This document shows positions 23,309 to 31,914 of a DNA stretch of 49,558 nt, piece after piece. Numbering within the stretch: the stretch's first letter is position 1; each line of letters begins with the position of its first letter. Where the stretch lies: positions 1 to 49,558 of the IMG/VR virus record IMGVR_UViG_3300023082_000014; one strand, given 5' to 3'. A model generated the notes under the pieces. The model was not told the origin of the DNA and ran no database searches. It was given only the letters and a program-made list of their open reading frames with translations. The position numbers and the translations under genes were made by a program. The DNA is from a virus.

Positions 23309-24517
23309 TCATCCAGCCTTCGGACATTCCTGTACCGATTCTGTACCACTCAACGCACCTTCAAGCTTGTCGACTTCGCTCCAGTCGTTCGTGGAGTTGA
23401 TCCACCTGGCGTACGTCGAGAGTAACATTCGCACGCTGTGGCCGAGTTGGTTAGCGATGAACGCTGGGTTCATGCTGGCCATCAGGCACATGGTTGCGTA
23501 GGTGTGGCGGGAATTGTATTGCGGACGTCGACGGATAGCCAATTCATCGACGGCGGCGTCGAAGTGCTTGGCGGTTACGGTGGTGTCTTGGATGAACTCA
23601 TTCCTTCGCGAGGGTGGGAACACATAGGCGGACCTCCTTACTTGCCTGCGCACCTGGGCGGACCTGATACCGGCGATCTGCTTTGCTACCTCCAGCGCGT
23701 TGAGCGCTCTGCTGTTCAGCATCACGTGGCGGTCGTACTTCGTCTTCGTTCGGATTTCGACTTGGCCATCGACAACGATCTTGAAGACATGGGCCGTTCG
23801 TTTCTGCTCGTCGATATCCTCCCAGCGCAGCGCATACATTTCGCCAGGCCTCATTCCGGTAAAAAAACCAAACTCAGCTAGAGCACCATAAATCTTCACC
23901 GACTTCGGCAGCGTGTCGTACATATGCGCGATTATTCTGTTCGCCTCCGCCACAGTGAAAGGGTCGATATCTTTTCTGCCAGGGGCGGGCGTTTCAATCG
24001 ATGACAGCGGGTTTCGGTTTATCAGGCCGTCGAGTACCGCGGTGACGAATATCGGGTTCAGACGCTGAAGGGAGGTTCTTTTGATTGAAGAGCGCTTCCA
24101 CTCGATTTCACCAATAGTCTTTCTCAAGAATGCCGAGGTTAGTTGGTCCATTGGCATCTGACTTAATACAGGCATCCAGTAAAGATTGAGAGAGACGAGA
24201 TAGTTATCCCTCGTCCCCTTAACTATATCCCTGCCGTTCAACCAACTCTGAGCGTATTCCCCGAAAGTTGGCATGGAGGAAGTGGTGGAGTAACTAGAGT
24301 TGGGGAAAAACTCGGCGTACCTGGTGTCATCGAGGACGCCGAGCTTTGCGAGGTTCACTACGTTAGAGCGTAGATCTGCCGCGGCTTTGATACCCTTGGC
24401 CGTCTGGGGAAGGCCGAGGGTCTCACAGCGTCTCTGGCCCTTCCAGGTGAATCTGATGCGGATGGTTTGACCGATGAACTCAACTCCGGCGGGCAATCCC
24501 AAAGGCTTTCGAGCCAT
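23309..24517 (-). CDS. Site-specific tyrosine recombinase (phage integrase)
   Basis: 402 residues. There is an N-terminal arm-binding region (about residues 1-60, 'VEFIGQTIRIRFTWKGQRRCETLGLP', DUF3596-like), a core-binding SAM-like domain (about 83-175) and a catalytic domain. Active-site residues visible are Arg223 (TGMRPGE), Lys258/260 (RTKTK), Arg337 (YNSRHTYAT), His360 (QLGHS) and Tyr369 (STYARW). The HxxR histidine position is Tyr, as in many relatives. It is preceded by and overlaps a putative excisionase gene. It integrates and, with Xis, excises the prophage. Confidence 0.95.
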   Translation of the reverse strand: MARKPLGLPAGVEFIGQTIRIRFTWKGQRRCETLGLPQTAKGIKAAADLRSNVVNLAKLGVLDDTRYAEFFPNSSYSTTSSMPTFGEYAQSWLNGRDIVKGTRDNYLVSLNLYWMPVLSQMPMDQLTSAFLRKTIGEIEWKRSSIKRTSLQRLNPIFVTAVLDGLINRNPLSSIETPAPGRKDIDPFTVAEANRIIAHMYDTLPKSVKIYGALAEFGFFTGMRPGEMYALRWEDIDEQKRTAHVFKIVVDGQVEIRTKTKYDRHVMLNSRALNALEVAKQIAGIRSAQVRRQVRRSAYVFPPSRRNEFIQDTTVTAKHFDAAVDELAIRRRPQYNSRHTYATMCLMASMNPAFIANQLGHSVRMLLSTYARWINSTNDWSEVDKLEGALSGTESVQECPKAG

Positions 24518-24702
24518 TGCTCATATCTCCTGATGCTGTAATAAACCTTCCCGTCGATGGTGTTCCAGACCCCTTTGGGGATTACTCCCCGAGCCCGGCG
24601 GCTTTGCAGCGCCCGGCGGGTGACGAATACCAGCTCCGCCATTTTCTCCTCCGGGACGATATCAATCTGATAGTCCTCTTGGGATTGTTCGGCATTTGAC
24701 AT
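24358..24702 (-). CDS. Putative excisionase (Xis-like DNA-binding protein)
   Basis: 114 residues. Residues about 18-66 ('EEKMAELVFVTRRALQSRRARGVIPKGVWNTIDGKVYYSIRRYEQWL') are the winged-helix excisionase pattern. The C-terminal about 45 residues are encoded out of frame within the first 160 bases of int and are basic and Pro-rich. A strong GGAGGT lies five bases before the ATG. The overlap couples Xis and Int expression from the leftward transcript. Confidence 0.8.
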   Translation of the reverse strand: MSNAEQSQEDYQIDIVPEEKMAELVFVTRRALQSRRARGVIPKGVWNTIDGKVYYSIRRYEQWLESLWDCPPELSSSVKPSASDSPGRARDAVRPSAFPRRPRVSKPRQIYALT

Positions 24703-24722
24703 GGGCTACCTCCGTCCGGGGT

Positions 24723-25304
24723 CTATGCGGGGTTGAGTTGTTCGCCTTTGGCACTGGCTATGGCTGCGCGAGCGCGAACCCACGCGTCGTGTTTTCGGTC
24801 GGAGATGCGCAAGACTTCTTCGAAGGCGGCAATCAGTTCGTCGCGCTGCTGTGTAAGCACCATGCGATCACGCTGCAGTTCTAAGTTGTTTAGGGCGCCC
24901 GATTCCAGGGCCTTGGTGCTGATGCTCTTGCAGGCAGCAATGCAGGCAGACACGCGGCGCGCGGCATCCTGTGCGCCTTTGGTCGTGGGCTGACCAAAGT
25001 TGGCAACTGTCGCTTCGAAGCGCGTTGCGAGCTCCGCGTTAACTTCGGCCTTCGCGGTGCTCTCTTCGGTACCTTTGGAGCGGTGCAAAGCCTCATAGCG
25101 GCGCAGGGTTGCAGCCGCGTCGATCAGATCGGCCAGCAGAGCTTCGTTTGCTTCCTTGGCGCCGCGCTGCCTGCCGACGGCGTATGAGGCGTCCTGAAAC
25201 TGGATTGCTTCGTCGCCCAGAGCGCTGATTCTCTCAAGGTGCTGTGCGTGGATTCGCTCAATCATGGCCTGGTCTTGCTGGTGGATCGGGTTTTCGTTGG
25301 ACAC
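24723..25304 (-). CDS. Early protein of unknown function, Ea22-like C-terminus
   Basis: 193 residues from a GTG with GGGAG upstream. It is helical throughout. The C-terminal 'RDELIAAFEEVLRISDRKHDAWVRARAAIASAKGE' is a motif recurring in ead/Ea22-type early phage proteins, where it behaves as an exchangeable module. It is the last gene of the leftward operon before xis. Confidence 0.75.
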   Translation of the reverse strand: MSNENPIHQQDQAMIERIHAQHLERISALGDEAIQFQDASYAVGRQRGAKEANEALLADLIDAAATLRRYEALHRSKGTEESTAKAEVNAELATRFEATVANFGQPTTKGAQDAARRVSACIAACKSISTKALESGALNNLELQRDRMVLTQQRDELIAAFEEVLRISDRKHDAWVRARAAIASAKGEQLNPA

Positions 25305-25358
25305 AGATGTCTCCCGCCCGCCTTACACCGGCAGGCATGTGGATAGATGGGGAAGGGG

Positions 25359-25808
25359 TTACTTGTCAGATGTGCGTTTGCGTGCGGCCAGGACCAGCGC
25401 TTTCGAAGCCTTGGCGACACCACCGACAACGTCTTCGGGAAGGATCGCGGTATTGCAGTGCGGGCAGAGTGGCGCCGTCTTCGTACTGCGCCAGGCTTCG
25501 TCCATCACCTTCGCCGCCCGGCTTCGGGCCTGGAACTGCTCTGCCTCTGCCAGCGCTGTCTCTCGGCTCTTGAGGCGGCCGTTTGCAGCGCTCAGCCTTC
25601 TTACCAAGCCTTCGAAAGCATCGAAGGCCTCGACCTCTGTTTCGCAATCGCTGCACCAGATGCGGCGCTCGTTGTGGTCATAGATCAGCTTCTGGTGCTG
25701 GCATGATGAAGTGGGGCGGCGGGTCAGGCCGCGGGCAACTCGCAGGTCCTCAATCTGAACTACCTTCACGCCGTAGATGTAGTCTTGCGGTTCGATAGGT
25801 GCGCTCAT
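25359..25808 (-). CDS. Zinc-binding-like early protein
   Basis: 149 residues. Two cysteine pairs, CSDCE (about residue 53) and CPHCN (about 115), separated by a helix, look like a split zinc ribbon; 'CQHQ' and 'H' residues nearby could complete the ligands. The ATG overlaps the upstream gene's stop (ATGA). Function unknown. Confidence 0.75.
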   Translation of the reverse strand: MSAPIEPQDYIYGVKVVQIEDLRVARGLTRRPTSSCQHQKLIYDHNERRIWCSDCETEVEAFDAFEGLVRRLSAANGRLKSRETALAEAEQFQARSRAAKVMDEAWRSTKTAPLCPHCNTAILPEDVVGGVAKASKALVLAARKRTSDK

Positions 25809-26131
25809 GGGATGACCTCGCTGCCCACGCGCCTGTAATAGTCGCCGGCCACCCCGGCGTGCTTGATGGCGTCAGTGGCGTTCATCCAGCCGAGGCTTCG
25901 CGCCAGCGCCCAAACCTCGTCATACAGCTCGGCTTTGCGGGGCTGAGCCTCTTTTGCCCATTGGGCTTCCTGCGCGGCGAGGGCATTCAGGCACCGTTTG
26001 CATGTGACCTTGCCCCTGCTGGTGGTGAACTCACCTTCAACGAGCGCCGTGCCGCAGAACACGTATTCGTCGCCATCGTCGTAGGGGCTGCCGCCACCAG
26101 GTGGGTTGTAGTGCGTTTTTCTTCTGCTCAC
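25805..26131 (-). CDS. Early protein with possible zinc site
   Basis: 108 residues from the GTG overlapping the upstream stop (GTGA); longer in-frame starts overlap that gene deeply. 'YVFCGTALVEGEFTTSRGKVTCKRCLNAL' carries three cysteines suited to metal binding. The C-terminal half is helical ('ELYDEVWALARSLGWMNATDAIKHAG'). Function unknown; translationally coupled on both sides. Confidence 0.72.
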   Translation of the reverse strand: MSRRKTHYNPPGGGSPYDDGDEYVFCGTALVEGEFTTSRGKVTCKRCLNALAAQEAQWAKEAQPRKAELYDEVWALARSLGWMNATDAIKHAGVAGDYYRRVGSEVIP

Positions 26132-26724
26132 GGCATCACCCGCTTGAACTCGACGACCCAGACCCATGGGTTTGCCTCCCACGCGCCGGCGCCGTTGATT
26201 GATTCCCACAGATCCCGCCACGCGGCGGGATACCAGTCGCGATAATTGGGCGATACGTCGTCACTCGCCAATTCCGGCGGGCATTCCAAGCCCTCCGCCC
26301 GGATGTCGCTGCGGGAAATGGCCTGCAGGCGCTCGACGCGCACTTCAGTAATCTCTAGCAGGATGCGGCTGTCACGCCTGAACATGTGGATGCTGGGTTT
26401 CCAGCGGATCGCGCTGGCGGGTGGAAGGTTTTCCCAACCCTGCCCCTTGATGCAATCAGGATAAGTCGCACGGTAAACCGTCGGTCCCGGATCAAGATTC
26501 GCAGGCTGGGCCCAGGTCTCGCGCACCCAGAGGCGGTCGCCGGGCTTCCCGTAGGGACAAAGGTCAGAGTTGCCGGCCAGTGCCAGAAAGGCTGGCTCGA
26601 ACCCGGCAGCTAGGCAATCCAGCGCTGCCTGTTTCTTTACCTCGCGTCGCGTGACCGTCTTCCGGCCTTCCAGGATGGCGCGCACCATCGGCGCCGAGAA
26701 CAAGATCGGGCGTTCTTTCATCAT
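26128..26724 (-). CDS. ASCH-domain-like phage protein
   Basis: 198 residues. It opens 'MKERPILFSAPMVRAILEGRKTVTRREVKK', with 'YGKPGDRLWVRETWA' and a C-terminal 'NPWVWVVEFKRV'. This is the pattern of a widespread phage family with an ASCH-like (PUA-related, RNA-binding) beta-barrel. The role is unknown; RNA binding or host takeover is possible. The ATG overlaps the upstream stop. Confidence 0.85.
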   Translation of the reverse strand: MMKERPILFSAPMVRAILEGRKTVTRREVKKQAALDCLAAGFEPAFLALAGNSDLCPYGKPGDRLWVRETWAQPANLDPGPTVYRATYPDCIKGQGWENLPPASAIRWKPSIHMFRRDSRILLEITEVRVERLQAISRSDIRAEGLECPPELASDDVSPNYRDWYPAAWRDLWESINGAGAWEANPWVWVVEFKRVMP

Positions 26725-27509
26725 GATGTGAGCTCCAACGGTTCCAAAGCTTTAGCGGCAACCTCGGCGACTGCCAGCGCGTAGACGTCGGGGTGCTGTT
26801 TATCGAAGGCAGGCATGTGCTCTGTCTCAATCCACTGTCCTCGTGACGTCCCGCGAGCGAGCCATCCGGGCTTGCTGCCAGGCGCTTGGGTCCACGCCGT
26901 CACACCGATGCCGTAGGAGGCGATCTGTTTGGCGGTGATGAAACCCTGCTGGCGCATCTGCGCGATCACGCGAAGCGCTGACTCTTTCCATGGTGTAAGC
27001 CGGATTGGAGACGGAACGCCCGCTGGGAGGCTGGTGACCACGGAAGGCACCCGGCAGCGTTCGGTCGGCCACCAGTCGAACATCCGATTTGAGTAACCCC
27101 AACGCGGCATGTGCTTTTCCGGCGAAAATAACTCGGAGTCGATGCTGAAACCATGTGAGCAGCCTTTCACTCTGGAGTACTTGCTCGCCACCAGCACGCG
27201 CACTCCAAGATGCTCGAGCATTTTCCTGATGCCTTCGCTTGCATCCGATATTTTGCTGACGATTACCAAGCGGTGATCAGGACCGGGCCGACCGTAAAAC
27301 TCATCACCCATGGACGGAAGGATTTGATCGGCAACCTTCGCATTCAGCGCGAGCTTGGCCTCCACACCGATCTGACGGCCGTCCTCATGCACGACCAACA
27401 CGTCGAACCCTGCCGCCTCCGGGTGGCAGGTCCAGCCAGGCAGGCTGTTGAACTCCAGCATGAATACCGCGCACAGCTGGGTCTCCGTGGTTATGGCCTC
27501 AAGTTCCAT
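26721..27509 (-). CDS. PD-(D/E)XK-like protein, possible nuclease
   Basis: 262 residues from the ATG at 27509, with GGAG eight bases upstream; a TTG at 27515 is less likely. Residues 36-52, 'DVLVVHEDGRQIGVEAK', place Asp36, Glu50 and Lys52 on two beta strands as in PD-(D/E)XK nucleases. The C-terminal 100 residues include a helix-turn-helix-like stretch ('FITAKQIASYGIGVTAW'). It could be a nuclease, a repurposed restriction-fold binding protein or an anti-restriction decoy. Confidence 0.72.
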   Translation of the reverse strand: MELEAITTETQLCAVFMLEFNSLPGWTCHPEAAGFDVLVVHEDGRQIGVEAKLALNAKVADQILPSMGDEFYGRPGPDHRLVIVSKISDASEGIRKMLEHLGVRVLVASKYSRVKGCSHGFSIDSELFSPEKHMPRWGYSNRMFDWWPTERCRVPSVVTSLPAGVPSPIRLTPWKESALRVIAQMRQQGFITAKQIASYGIGVTAWTQAPGSKPGWLARGTSRGQWIETEHMPAFDKQHPDVYALAVAEVAAKALEPLELTS

Positions 27510-27617
27510 TGGCAAAGCTCCGCCTTGCCGCGTAAGCAGCAGGCAATGAGTTAAAGAAATCCGAGCGGGGAGGGCGAAAATTAGGATTTTCGAGGCTCGG
27601 TTAAGATTTTCTGCGGG

Positions 27618-28022
27618 TTACTGCGGAAGTGGTGCCGAATTTGGCGCGTTTGCTTTGAGTTCGGCGGAAGCGGTGTCTCGCCAGTTGAGCGGATCTCGAA
27701 GGTAGTGCCCGAGCATCCAGTAAATAGTGGCCGCCTGTTCTTCCTCAGATTTCTGAGGGATGTCGAAGCCCATCAGCCGCAGCGCTTTGGCGATAAAGTG
27801 GCAGGTGAAGTTCGGGCGCCCGAGGATTTCACGCAGATCGCTGGTCAGTTCCGGGAGAACGGGCGCATCCACCACTGCGCGGACATCCTCGGTAGGGGCG
27901 GCGTCAAGCGCTGCGCGCAACCCGGCTTGGACACACTCGGCCAACCCTACTAAACGCATATTCTCCAGCGCTTGAGCCAGCAATAAACGCGGCACGCTTA
28001 CCATCTCGGTTTTGTTGTTCAT
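27618..28022 (-). CDS. Hypothetical early protein
   Basis: 134 residues from the ATG overlapping the preceding gene's stop (ATGA). 'LTSDLREILGRPNFTCHFIAKALRLMGFDIPQKSEEEQAATIYWMLGHYLRD' is a helical pattern recurring in Pseudomonas phage early regions. No enzyme motif. Confidence 0.75.
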   Translation of the reverse strand: MNNKTEMVSVPRLLLAQALENMRLVGLAECVQAGLRAALDAAPTEDVRAVVDAPVLPELTSDLREILGRPNFTCHFIAKALRLMGFDIPQKSEEEQAATIYWMLGHYLRDPLNWRDTASAELKANAPNSAPLPQ

Positions 28023-29068
28023 GGCTCGTCGTACTCCATCGGAGGGGTGTGAACGATGCCGATCATGCTGGCGTCGAGTTTCGCGGCTGGTCGGTGTTCC
28101 GAGCACGCCTGGCATATTTCACCAGCGCCGACGCCACGGTTATCAGCGCTCACCCAAATGTGACTGCATACCCTCGCGGCTGGCGCGGATTGGCGAACGC
28201 ACAGCGTGCTCGCGCGTGAAAGCCATGTCGCTGGCAGCTCCTTGTAAGCCACTTCACTGGCCTCGCTTATCAGTGCGTCGCGAAAGTCGATACCTTGGTC
28301 TTTGTGCAACAAGCGGGCCTCGAGGGTTGAAATCAGATTCCGCGCCTTTGTCAGCTCGGGCTGCTGATCACACACCCGCTGATCAGCTATGTTCAGGCGC
28401 TGCTGTAGGGCTGACACCTCAGCCTGGAGGCGGGTAGTGTCGTCGCGAAGGGTCAAGCAAGTGGACTGGTTGATGCCGATCAGATTGCGGATGGCATCAA
28501 TTACCCACTTGTGCGGGAACCAGTTCTTGGAGTCCGTCTTTGCCCCTTGCATATAGGAGTGCTGCTCTGTGCAGGCTGCGGCGGCACCTCGGCAAATAGC
28601 CAACACGTGGGCGTGGGCCAATTTATCGAATTCCATCTTGGCCGAATCCTGCACTTCCACATCGCCAGCAGGCGGCACAGCGATCGCGAGATTCGCTTCA
28701 GCGATCATCGCATACCGAGCCCCGCATTTCGGACATGCCGCAGCCATGCAGTTTTGATTACCGCACCCTGGGCACTTATCCTCCACCGGGTCGGTGCCTT
28801 GCCAATCGCAGTCATGGCAAGCGCCTAGGCCTGATGCCGCATCATTGATGCCGATATGGTTACAGGCGTCGCACTGCCTGGTTTCCACGTAGCTATTACC
28901 GCCAGCAGGCGGCATCATCTTGGCGAATGAGTTTCCCAGCCGCTGCATGCATTCGGCCTGGGTAGGCCAGTGTTTGGGCGCATCGCCAGCAGGCGGCACA
29001 ACTTCACCACGACAATGCGACAGGCGCTCTGCAGGACAATCGCTCAACCGCTTTGCTTGATTGCTCAT
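28019..29068 (-). CDS. Cysteine-rich modular early protein with PPAGD repeats
   Basis: 349 residues. It contains zinc-ribbon-like clusters ('CDACNHIG...CHDCDW', 'CPGCGNQNC...CPKCGARY') at about residues 66-118, then a helical/coiled-coil region (about 190-265), then a further CSHIW...CQACSEH pair. Three PPAG motifs separate the segments and are encoded by near-identical DNA. The layout suggests a mosaic early protein assembled by recombination at the repeats. Function unknown. Confidence 0.75.
   Translation of the reverse strand: MSNQAKRLSDCPAERLSHCRGEVVPPAGDAPKHWPTQAECMQRLGNSFAKMMPPAGGNSYVETRQCDACNHIGINDAASGLGACHDCDWQGTDPVEDKCPGCGNQNCMAAACPKCGARYAMIAEANLAIAVPPAGDVEVQDSAKMEFDKLAHAHVLAICRGAAAACTEQHSYMQGAKTDSKNWFPHKWVIDAIRNLIGINQSTCLTLRDDTTRLQAEVSALQQRLNIADQRVCDQQPELTKARNLISTLEARLLHKDQGIDFRDALISEASEVAYKELPATWLSRASTLCVRQSAPAARVCSHIWVSADNRGVGAGEICQACSEHRPAAKLDASMIGIVHTPPMEYDEP
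28661..29000 (-). repeat. Three copies of a GCCAGCAGGCGGC repeat inside an early gene
   Basis: CGCCAGCAGGCGGCA occurs at about 28663, 28900 and 28984 on the + strand; the outer two share ATCGCCAGCAGGCGGCACA. They encode (V/M)PPAG linkers between domains of one protein and may be hot spots for domain exchange. Confidence 0.7.
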
Positions 29069-29382
29069 AACTCCTCCTGCGGCGAAGCGATGCCGCTTGC
29101 TGGAATAACAGCCATGCCGAGATGGATGGCGAGTTCGATTTCTACGTTGGCGCCGCGGGACTGACGCCAGTCGGGCAGGAACGCAACGGTGTCGCAGGTG
29201 AGCATCTGGCGTATCGCGTCACGCATGCACATATGCCAGGGCGCGTCGGCGGGCAGTGGGTTCTCTGCAGGGTTCTCGACGGTGTAGCCGAGTTCGCGGA
29301 GGCGGGCGGCCTCTGCGTTGAATGCCGGGTAGTTGTAATCGGGCAGGCCCGTCATGGGCCCGCTGAGGTAGATGCGTTTCAC
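29065..29382 (-). CDS. DUF4406 protein, nucleoside deoxyribosyltransferase-like fold
   Basis: 105 residues from the GTG overlapping the upstream stop, with GGAGG before it. 'VKRIYLSGPMTGLPDYNYPAFNAEAARLRELGYTVENPAE' and 'DTVAFLPDWRQSRGANVEIELAIHLGMAV' are the DUF4406 signature, a Rossmann-like fold related to nucleoside 2-deoxyribosyltransferases. A role in nucleotide salvage or modification is plausible. Confidence 0.9.
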   Translation of the reverse strand: MKRIYLSGPMTGLPDYNYPAFNAEAARLRELGYTVENPAENPLPADAPWHMCMRDAIRQMLTCDTVAFLPDWRQSRGANVEIELAIHLGMAVIPASGIASPQEEL

Positions 29383-29717
29383 TGCGCCTCCTTGAGCTTC
29401 GATATTTCCAGCTTGTCGGGGTGGCGGTAGTTCAACAGCCACGAGGGGCACTTAACGAGCTTGCCATCTACGACGATTTGCACACGCGTGCCGATATCGG
29501 GCTGGTTCGGATATGCATCGTCGTACTCGTTCAGCAGCACGGCCATGCGCTCCTGCCAGTCAGGCGGCATCGCCTCCATCAAGACCCGTGGCAATGTCAG
29601 CCAGCTGGCGTAACTCAGGCCAAACCAGCAACTCAGGTCTTTTTGATACTCAAAGTCGGGCATGGATGATTCCTCGCCAGGTGCATCGTTCGGGGTTGGA
29701 GCATGTTGATAACTCAT
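29379..29717 (-). CDS. Hypothetical early protein
   Basis: 112 residues from the ATG overlapping the methyltransferase stop (ATGA). An internal ATG (MPDFEYQ...) is also possible. It contains 'MEAMPPDWQERMAVLLNEYDDAYPNQPDIGTRVQIVVDGKLVKCPSWLLNYRHPD', with a small beta domain at the end. Function unknown; similar proteins sit near DNA methylases in Pseudomonas phages. Confidence 0.75.
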   Translation of the reverse strand: MSYQHAPTPNDAPGEESSMPDFEYQKDLSCWFGLSYASWLTLPRVLMEAMPPDWQERMAVLLNEYDDAYPNQPDIGTRVQIVVDGKLVKCPSWLLNYRHPDKLEISKLKEAQ

Positions 29718-31867
29718 GCCGCTACGGCCTGGCTTTGCGCCGCGCGCCATGGATCGTTGGCCCGAGCCAGCGCGGCCATCGGCGGTGGGCTGACGCTGTT
29801 GCCACACATGTGGACCTGCTCGGTCTTCGTGAACGGCTTGCCGTCGGCGCCGTGCGTGATGATGTAGTCCGTGGGGAAGCCCTGCGCCCGGTACAGCTCA
29901 GCCGGTTGCAGCATCCGCAGCCGGATGTCGACGATCACGTACGGCGTGCCCTTCACCATCACGGTGACCAGGCCGAGGCGATCCTTTGTGGTGATCGTCG
30001 GTGCGGGTTGGTCGCAGCCGCTCATGTTCTCGGTGCCGTAGTAGCTGATCAGGAAAGCAGCTACGCGCAGGGCGCCTTCTTCGTGCTCGGGTGAAAGTTC
30101 GAAGCTGACCAAGGAGCTCTTGCCTCCGCCACCCGCCGTGATGGTCGGCGCTGGCTCATTCAGGTCCTGGCCGACGCTGGCGCCAAACTGGCGTTCCATG
30201 AAAGCGGTGACCAGCCCGTGGTGTGTCCCGCTGGCGCTGACCGTGTGGAGCGGGTCGGCGGAATCACGGGCGTCGCAGTTGCCGCGCAGGTGCAGAAGAT
30301 GCGCCGTGGCGAGCATGTGATGCTGGCCGGTCGTAAGCGTCGGCACCGGCCCCTCGATATCGGACGGGGCGTGTCCGGTTGTGTTGGTGACGAGCGTTGC
30401 CGTCACCAACTGCTGCTGGCTGCCGGTATTCGTCACCGTGGTCATCGGATCTTCGAGGCTTTTCGCGGCGGTGGTGTTGAAGCCGCCGTTCATTTGGGCC
30501 ATGAACGCCGTGGCGATGCCCATGGCGTGCGCGGCGCCGGCCGGGCGCTGGTAGTTACCGCCGCTTGTGATGGTCGGCAGCGGTTCGTCCAGCGGTTTGC
30601 CTTCATCGTCAAACCTGAACTTCACCAGGTGCGCGGCAGCGAGGGCATGTTTCACGCCGCCGGCGACCACCGTCCCAAGCGGCTGATCCACGCCTGGCAC
30701 TCGCGGCTCTTGCCCCGGGCGCTCGCCGTAGCCTGACTGAATCAGTGTCGGACTGATCAGGGTCAGCTCGCCGCGGTTGGCGCACGTCACTGTCGGCAAC
30801 GGCTCAAGTGGATCGTTGATACGGTCGCTGCCCTGGTGTGTGGCTGGCGCAATCACCGGGCTGACCACTGAGAAGGCCCCGCCTCTCGGATAGGAGGTGA
30901 CTGTGCGCAGCGGCTGATTGGCTGACTGCACCGTTTCGCCTGACCGGTTGGCAATCGGCACGATGAATGGTGTCGCGTTGTCGATGACAAATTTCTTCAT
31001 GCCTTTGGCTACGCGCCGCAGCGTGGCAGGAGCCAGGTCCTTCTTGCGGCCAAAAATGCTTTTGCCCAGATCGGAGAAATCGATGCACTCCGCCGCAGTG
31101 CGCCAGGGCTTCTGGCCCTTGGCCGGCTTTTTGGCGTGAGTAGGTTCAGGCCAGACAATCGGCTGCCCATCGCAGCGGGCAAGCATGAACAGCCGTTCGC
31201 GGCTGGTTGGCGCGCCGAAGTCACAGGCCTTAATCACTTTCCATTCGACGACGTAGCCCATGCCTTCGAGCAGGGCGACGAATCGGCGCCACGTGCGCCC
31301 GCGCTGCTTCGGATCTGGAATCAGGAACTGCTGGTCTACCGGCACGACCTCACCAGGTGCGGCGATCGCGCCGCCCAGCTTGATGACGCGCCCGGTAGCT
31401 TTATCTCGCTTCGCGATCAGCCGGCCCCATTGCAGGATCTGCTTCACGTTCTCCAGGCTGATAACTCGGGGCTTCTTCTTGCCGGCCCACTTCAGGCCGA
31501 TCCATGACAGGTTGCGGATCTCGCGCTTGCGCGGTTGCCCGCCGGCGGCCTGGCTGTGGTGGGTGCAGTCCGGCGACATGTGGAACCAGCCCACCGCCTT
31601 GCCGTTACACTCGGTATCCGGATCACCGTCGAACACGTCAGTGGTGAAGTGCTTGGCGCCCGGGTGATTGATGGTGTGCATGCTGATCGCTTTGGCGCTG
31701 TGGTTTTTCGCCACGCTGACCTTGCGACCAAGGCCCATCTCCAGCCCGGTACCGGCGCCGCCACCGCCGCAGAAGAAGTCCACGACGATCTCATCGTCTT
31801 GCGGATCGAAGCCAAGGCCGTACTGAGTTTTGAAATCGAAGGGGTGTTTCTTCTGATGTGCAGACAT
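29714..31867 (-). CDS. DNA (cytosine-5) methyltransferase with about nine internal repeats
   Basis: 717 residues. The N-terminal catalytic half has motif I DFFCGGGGAGTG (30-41), motif IV SPDC with Cys101 (Asp replaces the usual Pro before Cys), motif VI SLENV (137-141) and motif VIII TSRERLF. The end has 'LRMLQPAELYRAQGFP' and the motif X-like 'CGNSVSPP'. Between them (about 300-620) lie about nine degenerate repeats of the form P-x-x-T-(V/I)-(T/S) ... L-V-x-A, each 25-45 residues, in place of a normal target-recognition domain. No restriction partner is seen, so it is likely an anti-restriction enzyme. Confidence 0.93.
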   Translation of the reverse strand: MSAHQKKHPFDFKTQYGLGFDPQDDEIVVDFFCGGGGAGTGLEMGLGRKVSVAKNHSAKAISMHTINHPGAKHFTTDVFDGDPDTECNGKAVGWFHMSPDCTHHSQAAGGQPRKREIRNLSWIGLKWAGKKKPRVISLENVKQILQWGRLIAKRDKATGRVIKLGGAIAAPGEVVPVDQQFLIPDPKQRGRTWRRFVALLEGMGYVVEWKVIKACDFGAPTSRERLFMLARCDGQPIVWPEPTHAKKPAKGQKPWRTAAECIDFSDLGKSIFGRKKDLAPATLRRVAKGMKKFVIDNATPFIVPIANRSGETVQSANQPLRTVTSYPRGGAFSVVSPVIAPATHQGSDRINDPLEPLPTVTCANRGELTLISPTLIQSGYGERPGQEPRVPGVDQPLGTVVAGGVKHALAAAHLVKFRFDDEGKPLDEPLPTITSGGNYQRPAGAAHAMGIATAFMAQMNGGFNTTAAKSLEDPMTTVTNTGSQQQLVTATLVTNTTGHAPSDIEGPVPTLTTGQHHMLATAHLLHLRGNCDARDSADPLHTVSASGTHHGLVTAFMERQFGASVGQDLNEPAPTITAGGGGKSSLVSFELSPEHEEGALRVAAFLISYYGTENMSGCDQPAPTITTKDRLGLVTVMVKGTPYVIVDIRLRMLQPAELYRAQGFPTDYIITHGADGKPFTKTEQVHMCGNSVSPPPMAALARANDPWRAAQSQAVAA

Positions 31868-31914
31868 AAGGGATCCTCGCCGGTGGCGTGATTCGAGGTT
31901 GGGAAGGGAATTGG

